Below, piece after piece: positions 1 to 8,574 of a DNA stretch of 23,281 bases. The DNA comes from Chara braunii (lineage: Eukaryota > Streptophyta > Charophyceae > Charales > Characeae): positions 175,862 through 199,142 of the forward strand of contig BFEA01000076.1 in NCBI GenBank assembly GCA_003427395.1. The letters run 5' to 3'. The notes under the pieces were generated by a model, which saw only the letters and a list, made by a program, of their open reading frames with translations, ran no database searches and was not told the DNA's origin. The translations under genes and the position numbers were made by a program. Position 1 is the first letter of the stretch; every line of letters starts with the position of its first letter.

Positions 1-268
1 CTGATGTCAACAGTTGCATTGTCTTTTTGTAGTTTTGTAGTAGCTGTGTAGGAGTAGGCTGGGCGCTGAGCGCCAAGTGTGAGTGTAAGGGAACTGTACT
101 CGTGTATTGGGGGAGAGAGTGAGCTCTCCACGGACATTGGTTTTCAGTACTATAAAACTCCATTGGTGTATTGTTGGTGCAATGCTGCTATCTGGACACG
201 GTGCGACTATTTGACTTGCAATGTGATAATGTGATCTGGGATTGTCCTCTTGCTGTTGCTTATTTTCC
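1..268. other. Unassigned sequence at window start
   Basis: I recognise no gene here. A short perfect hairpin, GGCGCTGAGCGCC, lies near 61-73. The stretch may be the 3' untranslated part of the LINE fragment that starts at 269 (read on the - strand), but it shows no visible similarity to the sequence beyond the other LINE copy. Confidence 0.35.
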
Positions 269-1090
269 TTACACTGTACATAACTCCGAGCTGTTGGGGT
301 CTGCGGCTTTCCGCCTAGTGCGTAGCCATTGGTTCACCGGTAGGGCTGCGTAGGCAATCAGCCACTGCAAACTTCTAATCTTGATTGGTCTGATGCGTTT
401 GAATTTTTCCCAGTGGATTCGTGTGATTTTGTCTGCTTCCTGCCCGACGAGGTTCCACCATCTGTTTTTGATAATAGGGTCTGGATTTTTGGTCTTTAGA
501 GACAGTTTGTACCCAAGTTTGACTGTGTAATCCTGGATTGGAATTTTGGTCTTAATGTTGCTGGCCTTATTTGGCGTCCACGCCCATTCCGCTGGATCGA
601 ACTCCAAGCTACGGATTGTAGTGTCAGGTCTGAAGACTGGCTTTGGCCATGCCCCTAGGACCCTTACTTTCCGGAGCAGGAAGGATTCTAAGACTGACGA
701 CTCTACATCGCAGTTCAAGATAGTTGGCGTACCAGTATTGGTGAGGGAAATCGGGAAAGAGAGGAAAGTGGCCCTAGTGTGTGAGCCTTGCTGCAAATGG
801 GAGAATTGAAAGGCTCTAGAGGGGGTTACGGCTTGAATCATAAGTCCCCACTCACCCGGTCTCCACAATTCGTCTTTTACCAGGATATCTTTCCATTCCT
901 GTGGGATACAGCTAGGTATATAATGGAGATTGGTCCCTCATCTGTGGCATCCTTTCAGTCGGGAGCTGACTTCTTGTTCCGTTATCCAGCCCTTTCTATC
1001 CTCTTTCCATAAGTGGTCAACTTTCCAGATACCGTTCTTGATCCAGGACAACCACCTCTGTTCTGGGAAGAGTGGGTTGTAGTTGGAGCT
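269..1090 (-). pseudogene. LINE ORF2 C-terminal fragment (copy 1)
   Basis: This is the C-terminal part of a non-LTR retrotransposon polyprotein, downstream of the reverse transcriptase. It is recognised by close similarity to the larger LINE at 8575-13391: shared stretches include PAEWAW, NPDPII, RSLQWLI and NQWL, in the same order and spacing. In L1-like plant LINEs this region carries a zinc-finger-like domain (zf-RVT type). The open frame covers 269-868. The same frame continues upstream to about 1090 through an in-frame TGA at 938-940, with similarity on both sides (IPQEW is shared with copy 2), so the fragment is longer than the uninterrupted frame suggests. At the 3' end the frame stops just after ELCT, where copy 2 has a Cys-x2-Cys pair; a one-base loss there would explain the break. 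RT and endonuclease are absent. It lies antisense to the kinase, in the intron before exon 1354-1436. Confidence 0.75.
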
Positions 1091-1353
1091 TTTTTTTAAC
1101 TGGTTAAAACTTATGACTTATAAATAATAGTGCAGGTGCCACTTGTTGGAGGAACATGTATGATAGAGGCTCATGGAGCTGAGTGCAATGCATGCCCTAA
1201 AGAAAAAACTTGCTGCTGCTATCGGATGATTGTGTCATGATTGGTAATTGCTCTCTGGAATTGGTAGATGACTTCATGGAGGCCTCAAACAATGAAGCCT
1301 TCTTCTGTAGTTGTTTCCTGACCTCATAATTTGCAATGTGCACCTTGGAACAG

Positions 1354-1436
1354 CTAGGAGACTTTGGGCTTGCAAGGGACGGCCCCACAGCGGCAACGAC
1401 TTACCAATGCGGCAGCTTTGGCTACATACCGCCAGA
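1354..1436 (+). CDS. Receptor-like protein kinase, exon with DFG and activation segment
   Basis: This internal exon belongs to a plant receptor-like Ser/Thr/Tyr kinase. Translated from the CAG acceptor at 1351-1353, it reads LGDFGLARDGPTA and then ends in CGSFGYIPPE. That is subdomain VII (Mg-binding DFG, Asp codon 1360-1362), the activation loop, and the P+1/APE region with PPE in place of APE. No stop interrupts it. The last two bases, GA at 1435-1436, are the first part of a Glu codon completed by G at 13470. The donor GTAGGC at 1437 is usable but weak because the preceding base is A. The exon begins in phase 0, a sensible place in the LGDFG strand. The catalytic loop (HRDxK) exon is not visible upstream in 1091-1353. 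The frame is too short for gene finders that call only long ORFs, and it continues on the + strand with a TAG directly after the splice site. Confidence 0.85.
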
Positions 1437-1440
1437 GTAG

Positions 1441-1790
1441 GCACCTTTCCCTGTGTTCTTGCTTGATATGCTTAAAATACAGAGTTGTGAAGTCCACAGG
1501 CAGCTTTGTCATTCTGTTTTGCTATCTCAGACGTCAAGCACAAATACATCCAACACATTGTGAATGCCATGCATTTTCATTGCAGCAGAAATGTAATGCA
1601 TTTCTGTGGAAAGCACTCATCTGTTTGGCTGGTGAGAGATGCACCTTTCCCTGTGTTCTTGCTTGGTATGCTTAAAATACATAGTTGTGAAGTCCACAGG
1701 CAGATTTGTCATTCTGTTTTGCTATCTAAGAGGCAAGCACATACACAGCCAACACATCATCTGTCTGGCTGGCCAGAGATGCACAATTCC
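1441..1790. repeat. 200-bp tandem repeat, two units plus a partial third
   Basis: The sequence GCACCTTTCCCTGTGTTC begins at 1441 and again at 1641, exactly 200 bp apart. The following ~100 bp (through TTGTCATTCTGTTTTGCTAT) are nearly identical. The second unit is shorter, and its end (CTGGCTGG then GAGATGCAC near 1770-1785) starts a diverged third unit. The first unit begins four bases after the kinase splice donor. No coding function is apparent, and the open frames crossing it are repeat artefacts. Confidence 0.85.
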
Positions 1791-2466
1791 TCGGGCAAGC
1801 AATGTGCATTGTATTGTGCGTCTTACGAGGATGGTGGTGCCATGTGCACTCTGCATGCTGTTTCTTTGCTGAAGTAGCTCCTATACAGGGTGCCTTATCA
1901 TTCAATCCCATAGTTATACAACAGTGCAGATTACTGGGTGTGTGAGTGTGAGGAACATATGTTTGTTGTTTGTCATCTTCCTCCTTAGAAACAGTGAAAG
2001 GAATGAAAAGAAATTTGGGAAATGGTCCAAATGGATTATTGTGCATAATGCAAAGGACTGAAGAACGCTCGACAGACTCTCCACAGGATGCTGCAAAATC
2101 TTTTCAAGTTTGGTCCTGCCAACAATCATCAGGAACATGGACACTCGTGTATGAACCCCGTCCATACCACATGCAATGACCCGCACAAATCGCTGTCTGA
2201 GATTCCTGCAATTGCTGAGATAATGATGTCCTTTTGATCTGTTTTCCGTAATTCTGAGTCTGAGTCTGTTATACTGCAATTTGCTGCGTTTTCTGAGCAT
2301 GCATATGATCTACCACTGACGTGCATGTGCTGTGTGCCTGCCTGGGTCCAAGCCCGGGTCTGTGCGCTAACCCTGATGGCAGTGTTGTGCGGCTGTGCCT
2401 CAGAGAGGGACAAGGTAGAAATAGCGATACGACCAGGGGCAGGGCTGAAAGTTAGTCATAGCCAGT
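1791..2466. other. Unassigned intron sequence
   Basis: I see no recognisable gene, RNA or complete mobile element here. Short open frames occur on both strands but show no familiar motif. The last part may include the eroded 5' side of the LINE that becomes recognisable from 2467. Confidence 0.4.
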
Positions 2467-4125
2467 ATGGCCCCAGATTTCTCCGAGGAACAGATGGCGC
2501 AAGACAGACCCATCTTCCCCCTCCAATCCCACCACTTAAGAAGAGAAGCGGTCAATTGCGGACCCGGAAGCCTCTTAAACCTTTTTGATTCCTATCGTAG
2601 GGCTAACTCCAATTGCAAAGTCTTCACTACTTGCCTTAGACATACAGCGGAAGGTCTCATCTACAGATCTAGAATCAACCTCATCCTCCTCTCAGATGAA
2701 CTAGAGGGTGGACATCAGTTAGCTCTCATCTGCCCATCTGGATCCCATAAGGGACTAGACCATAGAATGGCTATGGTTGCACTTACTTTTAGAAAGAAAC
2801 CAGACCAAGGAAAGGGCTACTACAAATTGAACACCTTGCGCTAGCTTTACCACAATCTCTGCGCTCCGTGACTGACTGGTGACTGATTCGTGACTGACTC
2901 ATGGGCATTCTGGCAAATATAGAGAAACGAGTATGACTCTCAGATCTTATGGCTCAACAATTGACTCTTGCTTGGTACAAAAGTGCAAAGAATTTTTATG
3001 GGCAGCCAAAGAGCACCTCGAAGAATAAAACCTCACAGAGCTACTCAATTATCTACATAACCTGGAGCCAGGTAACGAAAGAGAGAGAATAAGTGTCGCT
3101 CATGAAATTCCTAATGCGCAGTAGGCGTTACAGGAAATAGTTGAGAACAGATGAAAAGGCATCGGCGTCCACAACATACCAGAAAAAAAAAAACACGTGA
3201 TGGAACTATGTCCTCTTCATTCGTCCAAATTGCCAAAATTCATCCACGCAGAATAATAATCGAGGCCCTGCAAAACCCAACCAAACTCTTGGACCCTCCT
3301 GTCTTCACGCCACTACAGTGCATGAGAATAGCAAGAACGTTCTACAATGATCTCTTCACCTCTAAAATAGACACCTCGGACCAAGGTAAACGACACCAGG
3401 ACATCCAGGACTTCCTCTCCACAACTGACAAAACAACAACCCACAGAAGGAGGGACTTGACAACACGATGTCCAAAGATGAAATATGTACAGCCCTCCTG
3501 CAGATGAAAGAGGAAATGACCCCAGGGCCCAGGACCTGGACACTTTCCACCAAAAGAGTTTGGGAAACCAATGGATAGCACTGGCCTCAGACCTCATGGA
3601 CTTTGTAAATCTGGTATGGAAAGAAGGGCACATGGGGGAACTTGTGGGACAAGGGATTCTCACCCTGCAGTACAAAAAAGGGGATAAGATGGATATCAGA
3701 AATTAAAAACCAATCACCCTCTAAGAGAGTATACAAATGATCTCAAAACCTCTGGCTAACAGACTGAAAGGGTTGATTGAATCTGTGATCCACCCAGGTC
3801 AGACTACATTTATAGAAGGGACGAAATATACAAGACAAGTTAGACAACATCTTCCTCATAAATGAGGCGCTGAGATTTGTGAGACAAGATAAAGCTAATG
3901 CGGCCCCAATCTTCAATGACTTCGAAAAAACCTATGACCTCATTGATTGGGATTTCTTGGACTGGTGTCTGAAAAAACTCAACGTAGGAGCAGGATTCAA
4001 GAGATGGTTGTCAAATTGTCATCCCTGCACCAAACAGCAACAGCCCGTGTGCAAATCAATGGGACCCTCGCCTCAGAGATCCGACTCTAGAGATCAGCCA
4101 GACAGGGAGATCCTCTAGCCCCGCG
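2467..4125 (+). pseudogene. Decayed LINE: endonuclease C-terminus to reverse transcriptase
   Basis: This is a degenerate L1-like LINE on the + strand. At 2467-2844 the frame holds the end of an APE-type endonuclease: FDSYRRANSN, SRINLILLS and KGLDHRMAMV, matching the usual DxWR, SRIDYIL and SDH motifs. After a stop-rich linker, 3151-3507 carries the pre-RT segment (RTFYNDLFTSK). The RT follows in several frames: YKKGD at about 3670 with KPITL downstream, LANRLKGLI near 3755, FEKTYDLIDWDFL (motif A) at about 3924, and RQGDPLAP (motif B) near 4110 in a different frame from motif A. At least three frameshifts and several stops separate these pieces. Motif C and the C-terminal domain are missing, so the copy is truncated near 4125. 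Its sequence differs clearly from the - strand LINE, so it is a separate but related lineage. It is in the same orientation as the kinase gene. Confidence 0.8.
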
Positions 4126-4620
4126 TCTGTTTATACCATAATTGTGGCGCACTTCTGCGGTGCGCGTGCGCCATGCACCATGCGCAAATTAGTGATGTGC
4201 TCAATTATTATTATTATGTTACGATCCTGGCCAATTTCGAAGTATACAAACATCAGAAAGTACAATGCCGTCCAATTGCAAAAAGAAATGAATGAACTTG
4301 AGAGGAGAGGGAGGGAAAGAAGAAGAAGAAGAAGTAAGAAAGAAGAAGAAGATGATGTACTCCAGCATAGACCAATGACAAGGCTCTTCTTCTTCGCCAA
4401 CCAATCTCCTCCTCCTTCTCTCCTCCCCTCTTATTCAAACAAGAAATAACAATAATAATGTTGAATGGCTGAACCAGAATCAATGTCCGAATCCCACTTC
4501 TACTGCAGGCACAACATGAGGTCCACCATAGCCATGGCCACCCTTCTCCTTCCTCGTCATTGCAGGCCGAGGCAATGGCGGACTACTGAGGCTTCAGCCT
4601 CCTGTCCAAAGGACAACCCA

Positions 4621-4668
4621 AAGCAGCTATGTCGCTGCCGCTTCAAGCAGCTATGCCGCTGCTCGCTG
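4621..4668. repeat. 24-bp tandem repeat, two copies
   Basis: AAGCAGCTATGTCGCTGCCG begins at 4621, and a near-identical copy (AAGCAGCTATGCCGCTGC) begins at 4645. The two units abut. No function is evident. Confidence 0.8.
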
Positions 4669-4992
4669 AACCGCCATGTCGGACTCTACCCCGAGCTTCC
4701 TTGGTGCAGCACTACCCCAACGGGGGCCTTCCAGATGCAGCGCCTAACAAGGTGATGAAGATGGTGTCCACCAGGCCTGGAAGTCACCGGTACCTCCTCC
4801 CTTTCGGAGCGAAACATCATTGCAGACTCTGCTATTGCCCGTACAGGCTCTAGACTCGGACTAGATGGACTGGTACTGGCCTAGACCTAGCCTACCGCTA
4901 CTGGGCCTCTAAAAATGCCAACTTTGTCTTCTTCTGCTCGGCCTCGAGTACCCAGCACATCTACTGCTACTGGGTGCGGTACCGGCCTACCT

Positions 4993-5067
4993 GCTACTTG
5001 AGTGTTTTTCCGCTGCTCTAAGCACCACGGGCCCTTGGCTCCGCTACTCGAGTGTTTTTCCCTGCTG
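4993..5067. repeat. Direct repeat, two ~25-bp copies 50 bp apart
   Basis: GCTACTTGAGTGTTTTTCC begins at 4993 and GCTACTCGAGTGTTTTTCC at 5043, with similar CTGCT sequence after each. This suggests a small 50-bp tandem duplication. No function is evident. Confidence 0.7.
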
Positions 5068-5528
5068 CAACCCTCAATGCCACGGCCACAGGTAAGTACC
5101 GGCCCTACGGGCCTGCCAAACAAGCAAGTACCCTTGCGGGTTACACACACACTCATGCCAACAAGCACTCAGACAGGCACGCAAGTTAACAGGCATGCAC
5201 ACATACAGACTTTGAAAACACAGCAGAATGCGGGAATCTCAGCAAGGCATCCATTCCATTGGCAAAACTTCATAAATCAGCAGTGTTCTCAGTCTGTGTT
5301 ATGGCGGTGTCGAACGCAACGGTCCCGCAGGGGGACCCTCCCGGCCGCGTCACGCAAGATTTTGCAGAACTTCGTTGTTGAGCGCAGTTTGCCGCTCCGA
5401 CCGAGTGCGCCAGCCGTACCTCTCGCGAGCCCCTACGACAGGATAGGGTGATGCGAGGCACGTCTTACCTTCACCCGCGGGAATTGTCACCATTCCTTGG
5501 GTGGGCGTATCCCCGCCGAGCTACCGAA

Positions 5529-6245
5529 CCACATGCGAAGGCTTTTCGTATGCAATCGCAGAGGTGGCCCGGCCGAGAGCGTTTCTCGTTCGCTGTAGCA
5601 TAGGGGGTACGCGCGGTCAACGCCCCTCAATCGGACCCACACGCGAATCGCCGCATTGGGGGGCTGAGGTCCCAAGCACGACTCGTCATTGGTCGACTAG
5701 GACGCAATCCACTCACCACACGTTACACCACAACAAATTTAAAATACACACACAAAAACAAAAGCTCTCCTAGTCCCTTCAGTGTCTGGCCCATAACCTC
5801 TTAACACAGCAATCGGGTTCGGCGTCGTGCGCGAGACTCAACATAAAATTGTGCGAGCGCTAGGCCTTTCTCACATCGACTAGCAACGCCACATGCGAAG
5901 GCTTTTCGTATGCAATCGCAGAGGTGGCCCGGCTGAGGGCGTTTCTCGTTCACTGTAGCATAGGGGGTACGCGCGGTCAACGCCCCTCAATCGGACCCGC
6001 ACGCGAATCGACGCATTGGGGGGTTGAGGTCCCAAGCACGACTCGTCGTCGGTCGACTAGGACGCAATCCACTCACCCCGTGTTACACCACAACAAATTT
6101 AAAATACACACACAAAAACAAAAACTCTCCTAGTCCCTTCAGTGTCCGACCCATAACCTTTTAACACAGCAATCGGTTCGGCGTCGCGCGCAAAACTCAA
6201 CATAAAATTGTGCGAACGCTAGGCCTTTCTCACATCGACTAGCAA
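5529..6245. repeat. 360-bp tandem duplication
   Basis: Copy 1 (5529-5888) and copy 2 (5889-6245) begin with CCACATGCGAAGGC and align throughout with roughly a few percent mismatches and a one-base deletion in copy 2. Both retain an inverted repeat: CCCCTCAAT pairs with ATTGGGGGG (5623-5631 with 5655-5663; 5983-5991 with 6015-6023), nine pairs including one G-U. In copy 2, CGCGCAA and TTGTGCG near 6186-6214 can also pair. The open frames in each copy are parallel products of the duplication, with no recognisable protein. Confidence 0.9.
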
Positions 6246-6277
6246 TGCAAGCATATGCATGCAGTCACAATGATGGA

Positions 6278-6617
6278 GTACTATCTAGTACCCATAATCA
6301 CGCGACCCTTGATAATCTCGAGGGTCACATTCGACACTCAAGTGTCGGCTGATACGTGCCTTGAGGGGTTAATCTCTCGACGCTAGACAACCGCCAAGGC
6401 GGTTGAACACCACACCCTCTTCTGCACCCTGCGGAGAGTGGGTGGTACACGGGTTCAAACCTGTGGTGGCAGTCAACTCTCGCGGCCTTGGAAACAAACT
6501 CCATCATCCAGGGCCTATAGAGAAATCAAGGGGTTTGATTTTGACGGCTGCCACGGACTATGACGTCCAACCAAAATAATTATAAAGAGTAAGAGGTAAA
6601 AAGGGGGTTTCCCTTTT
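6278..6617. repeat. String of consecutive stem-loops
   Basis: These inverted repeats follow one another with little spacing: 6278-6291 (GTACTA/TAGTAC), 6304-6326 (GACCCTTGA/TCGAGGGTC with one G-U), 6332-6347 (CGACACT/AGTGTCG), 6361-6380 (TTGAGGGG/TCTCTCGA with G-U pairs), 6388-6405 (CAACCGCC/GGCGGTTG), 6409-6446 (a longer imperfect stem closed by ACCAC/GTGGT), 6448-6465 (CACGGGT/ACCTGTG), 6484-6515 (GGCCTTGG/CCAGGGCC), 6523-6541 (AAATCAA/TTGATTT), 6558-6571 region (GGAC/GTCC), and 6599-6617 (AAAAGGG/CCCTTTT). Single stems of this size arise by chance; the succession of them is notable. Confidence 0.6.
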
Positions 6618-7155
6618 CTCTCGAGGCATAGTCTGTTTGACTCTTGCTCGCGGTCACAACAGGCCGTACGAACATTGAACGTATATATACATGTATATGA
6701 AAGGTTATGAAATGTGCGATTATCACTTTTCACAACCACTGTAGGGCTCTCTTTATAATTATGCTAAGCAAAGGTAGTTCAAGCAGAGGTTTGTGTGGTT
6801 TCAGATGATCGTTCTCACGACGGTTAGGTGGCTTGCCCATCCGCATTCACACAATACTCAGACTATCACCAAGCTCAATTCACAGATCTTATAAGCATAC
6901 ATGCGATCACACAAAGTTCAAACAACAACATCACACACACTAAGGGAGTCAACTTTACTGCATTTTTGTGAGTCACACCGTGCCTCGTGCATACAAGCCC
7001 CAACCAATTTCCACCATCCTTCAAATAAAGGTACTCAGTCTTTTAGAAATGGCCACTTAAAAAGAAATTTGGGTGAAAACCCTAAGAAACAGAAAACCCA
7101 CAAGAGCCAAGGCCTTAGGTTGAGAAGCAGAAGCAGGGAAGTAGCGTTGTAAACC
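6618..7155. other. Unassigned non-coding stretch
   Basis: I see no gene here. It contains a perfect 14-bp palindrome, ATATACATGTATAT (6685-6698), and an AT-rich segment near 6750. The short open frame at 6901-7152 shows no motif I recognise and sits in simple A- and C-rich sequence. Confidence 0.4.
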
Positions 7156-7205
7156 GACCTGTTATCAAAAGATAACAAAAACGTGATCTTTCGTAGGGTC
7201 AGGTC
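7156..7205. repeat. Apparent three-way hairpin junction
   Basis: GACCT (7156-7160) can pair with AGGTC (7201-7205). Inside lie a perfect hairpin GTTATC-AAAA-GATAAC (7161-7176) and a small ACG/CGT stem (7181-7193). Closing stem plus two inner stems resemble a small RNA junction. Function is unknown. Confidence 0.4.
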
Positions 7206-7366
7206 GAGCGAATCAAGCCTTCAATCAAATTCGCAGACCTGCATTACAGTTCAGGCCAAAACGGGCCAATACTATGTTTTAAGGAGAACATGCTCCATGT
7301 CGAGGCCTAACTCCTCTACTAACTTTCTTCCTCACCTTCTTCCAATAATTTTCAAAAAATCAGGAA

Positions 7367-7571
7367 AATTTCGGCAGCATCTCCCTTAGACAGGGCTTAT
7401 TGCCAAATTATTCTTAGCAGAAAATAATCTAACTCTCCAAACTGTACAAAATTTCGGCAACACTTCTCGTAGGAAAAGTGCCTTTTCATAATTTTCAGGT
7501 GTCCAAAAATGACAAACTCCTTCAGATTTGTAGAAATTTCGGCAGCGCTTCCGTAAAAATAAGAGACTGCC
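7367..7571. repeat. Three TTTCGGCA hairpin repeats
   Basis: AAATTTCGGCA recurs with its GGCA at 7373, 7456 and 7541, spaced 83 and 85 bp. Each 5' arm has its own matching 3' arm. Unit 1 pairs GGCA with TGCC (7401-7404) and CCC with GGG. Unit 2 pairs GGC with GCC (7480-7482) and ACTT (7462-7465) with AAGT (7476-7479). Unit 3 pairs GGCAG with CTGCC (7567-7571) and CTT with AAG. Each is a two-part stem broken by a short bulge. No protein is encoded. Confidence 0.65.
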
Positions 7572-7960
7572 AGGATTTATACAAAGCTGAAAATGCAAAG
7601 ACAAAACACAACTATACTTGCGACCAACTTCCGACACTTACCTGATAGTTAGAATCGGAGATAGTCTGCACGATCCCTTCTTGAGGATGGCATCGTGAGC
7701 TAACACCAATCCTAACCCCTAGTAAGGTCAGTCCTATCTTATCCCAAGTTTCCCTCCCACTGTCCATCTCTCCTACCTATAGCTCCAACACTCAGCGAGC
7801 ATCTAAAGCAACTAACCTATTAAAAGAGAAGTCCCCAGAGATAGCCCCAAAGCATATACAGGTGAGTGTGACAACATCTCTCGCCAACCCTCAGGTTCCT
7901 TTCCAGGTCGCATAGTTCGTTCAAAAACCTCTGTTATTCCCTTTTACCCTTCCTTACATA
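7572..7960. other. Unassigned spacer between two hairpin arrays
   Basis: I see no gene. One stem is visible: CACGAT (7669-7674) pairs with ATCGTG (7692-7697). The rest is pyrimidine-rich sequence without recognisable motifs. Confidence 0.4.
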
Positions 7961-8527
7961 AGGCATAGGACCAACCTGCCAGTTTATATGACTAGGCCAC
8001 ACCAACTTATGGTTCCCTAGTCTGGTAGCACAAGTATATGTAGGGCATAGGACCAAATCACACCAACTTATCGTGTGACCAGTTTCTGCCTAGACGATTC
8101 ACATAAGGCATATGACCGGGCCGCACCAACTTATGGTGAGGCTGGTCAGCCTGAACGTTCGGCATACACAAAGAACTGAACCTCCTCAACTTATGAGGCT
8201 CCCCATCCAAACATCAGCTTATGTTTAGAAAGAAAAATAGCCAAGTTTTACATTATCTCTCTGCCCTTTGTGTTATCAAGGGCATAGGACCAACTACCCA
8301 ACTTATGGATGAGTCAGCCTGCCCAAAGTTACCACTCAATTTTATACTCTGAATCTTATTTTCTCCTCTGCTTTATTTGTTACCGGCTTATATGGCTAGA
8401 TCTCCCAACTTATGGTGTCCAGCCTACCAATGATATACGTAGTATATAGTTATATCAGATTGTATACTCAGGTTCTACTTATGTTCGCGGCTCGTGACTT
8501 GATCACACTAACTTATGGTGGGTTTAG
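7961..8527. repeat. Seven-unit hairpin array with conserved AACTTAT loop
   Basis: The heptamer AACTTAT occurs at 8004, 8065, 8128, 8188, 8300, 8407 and 8510, spaced 61, 63, 60, 112, 107 and 103 bp. Each copy sits at the tip of an inverted repeat whose stem sequence differs between units: ACCA/TGGT with an outer GACTAGG/CCTAGTC (unit 1), TCACAC/GTGTGA (unit 2), CACCA/TGGTG with GGCC/GGCT and GACC/GGTC (unit 3), CCTC/GAGG (unit 4), CAC/GTG (unit 7). Several units also have an outer stem separated by an AT-rich bulge on the 5' arm: AGGC-ATAT-GACC against GGTC-A-GCCT in unit 3, and GGGC-AT-AGG against CCTGCCC in unit 5. A loopless relative, GGC-AT-AGG against CCTGCC, lies at 7962-7980. A conserved loop with compensating stems suggests structured RNA. 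I do not recognise the family. Confidence 0.7.
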
Positions 8528-8574
8528 ATACTCAGTATATAGTTAGAGTGGTATTTGTGATTGTCTTCCGTAAA

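Larger units (their letters stand above)
4130..5250. other. Low-complexity and short-repeat DNA, no gene
   Basis: This stretch contains a perfect inverted repeat (GGCGCAC ... GTGCGCC) at about 4144-4170 and an ATT run near 4205. A purine-rich AGA-type microsatellite lies at about 4317-4352, facing a TCTTCTTC run near 4385. It also has a 24-bp tandem repeat (4621-4644 and 4645-4668) and a ~25-bp direct repeat at 4993 and 5043. Open frames across these parts are compositional and show no domain I recognise. Confidence 0.6.
5300..8550. other. Gene-free region rich in RNA-like hairpins
   Basis: No protein domain is recognisable in about 3.2 kb, yet the region is full of inverted repeats of hairpin size. 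In order it contains a GGTCCC ... GGGACC hairpin near 5325, a 360-bp tandem duplication, a string of stem-loops at 6278-6617, an apparent three-way junction at 7156-7205, three TTTCGGCA hairpins (7367-7571), and seven AACTTAT-loop hairpins (7961-8527). It ends where the - strand LINE becomes recognisable. It could be one non-coding mobile element, several nested ones, or partly the 3' untranslated end of the LINE; I cannot decide which. Base pairing alone does not show which strand, if any, is transcribed. Confidence 0.5.

Noticed and set aside
1100-1353. Possible catalytic-loop (HRDxK) exon before the DFG exon
   Set aside because: All three + strand frames were read; none shows HRD, the Lys or the Asn of the loop.
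4465-5451. Overlapping + strand open frames of 74-149 codons
   Set aside because: They run through short tandem repeats and GC-rich sequence, and none shows a conserved motif or sensible splice signals.
5501-6133. Two similar + strand open frames
   Set aside because: Their likeness follows from the 360-bp duplication; the shared peptide has no recognisable domain and most of it overlaps predicted stems.
6452-6461. GGTTCAAACC, similar to a tRNA or SINE B box
   Set aside because: No A box, acceptor stem or cloverleaf could be found around it; it is explained by the hairpin at 6448-6465.
7639-7655. TTACCTGATAGTTAG shared with the gypsy region near 16240
   Set aside because: A 15-base match with unrelated flanks is plausible by chance in a window of this size.
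7961-8527. CRISPR array
   Set aside because: Repeats are short and divergent, spacing is irregular, no cas genes are present, and the context is a eukaryotic intron.
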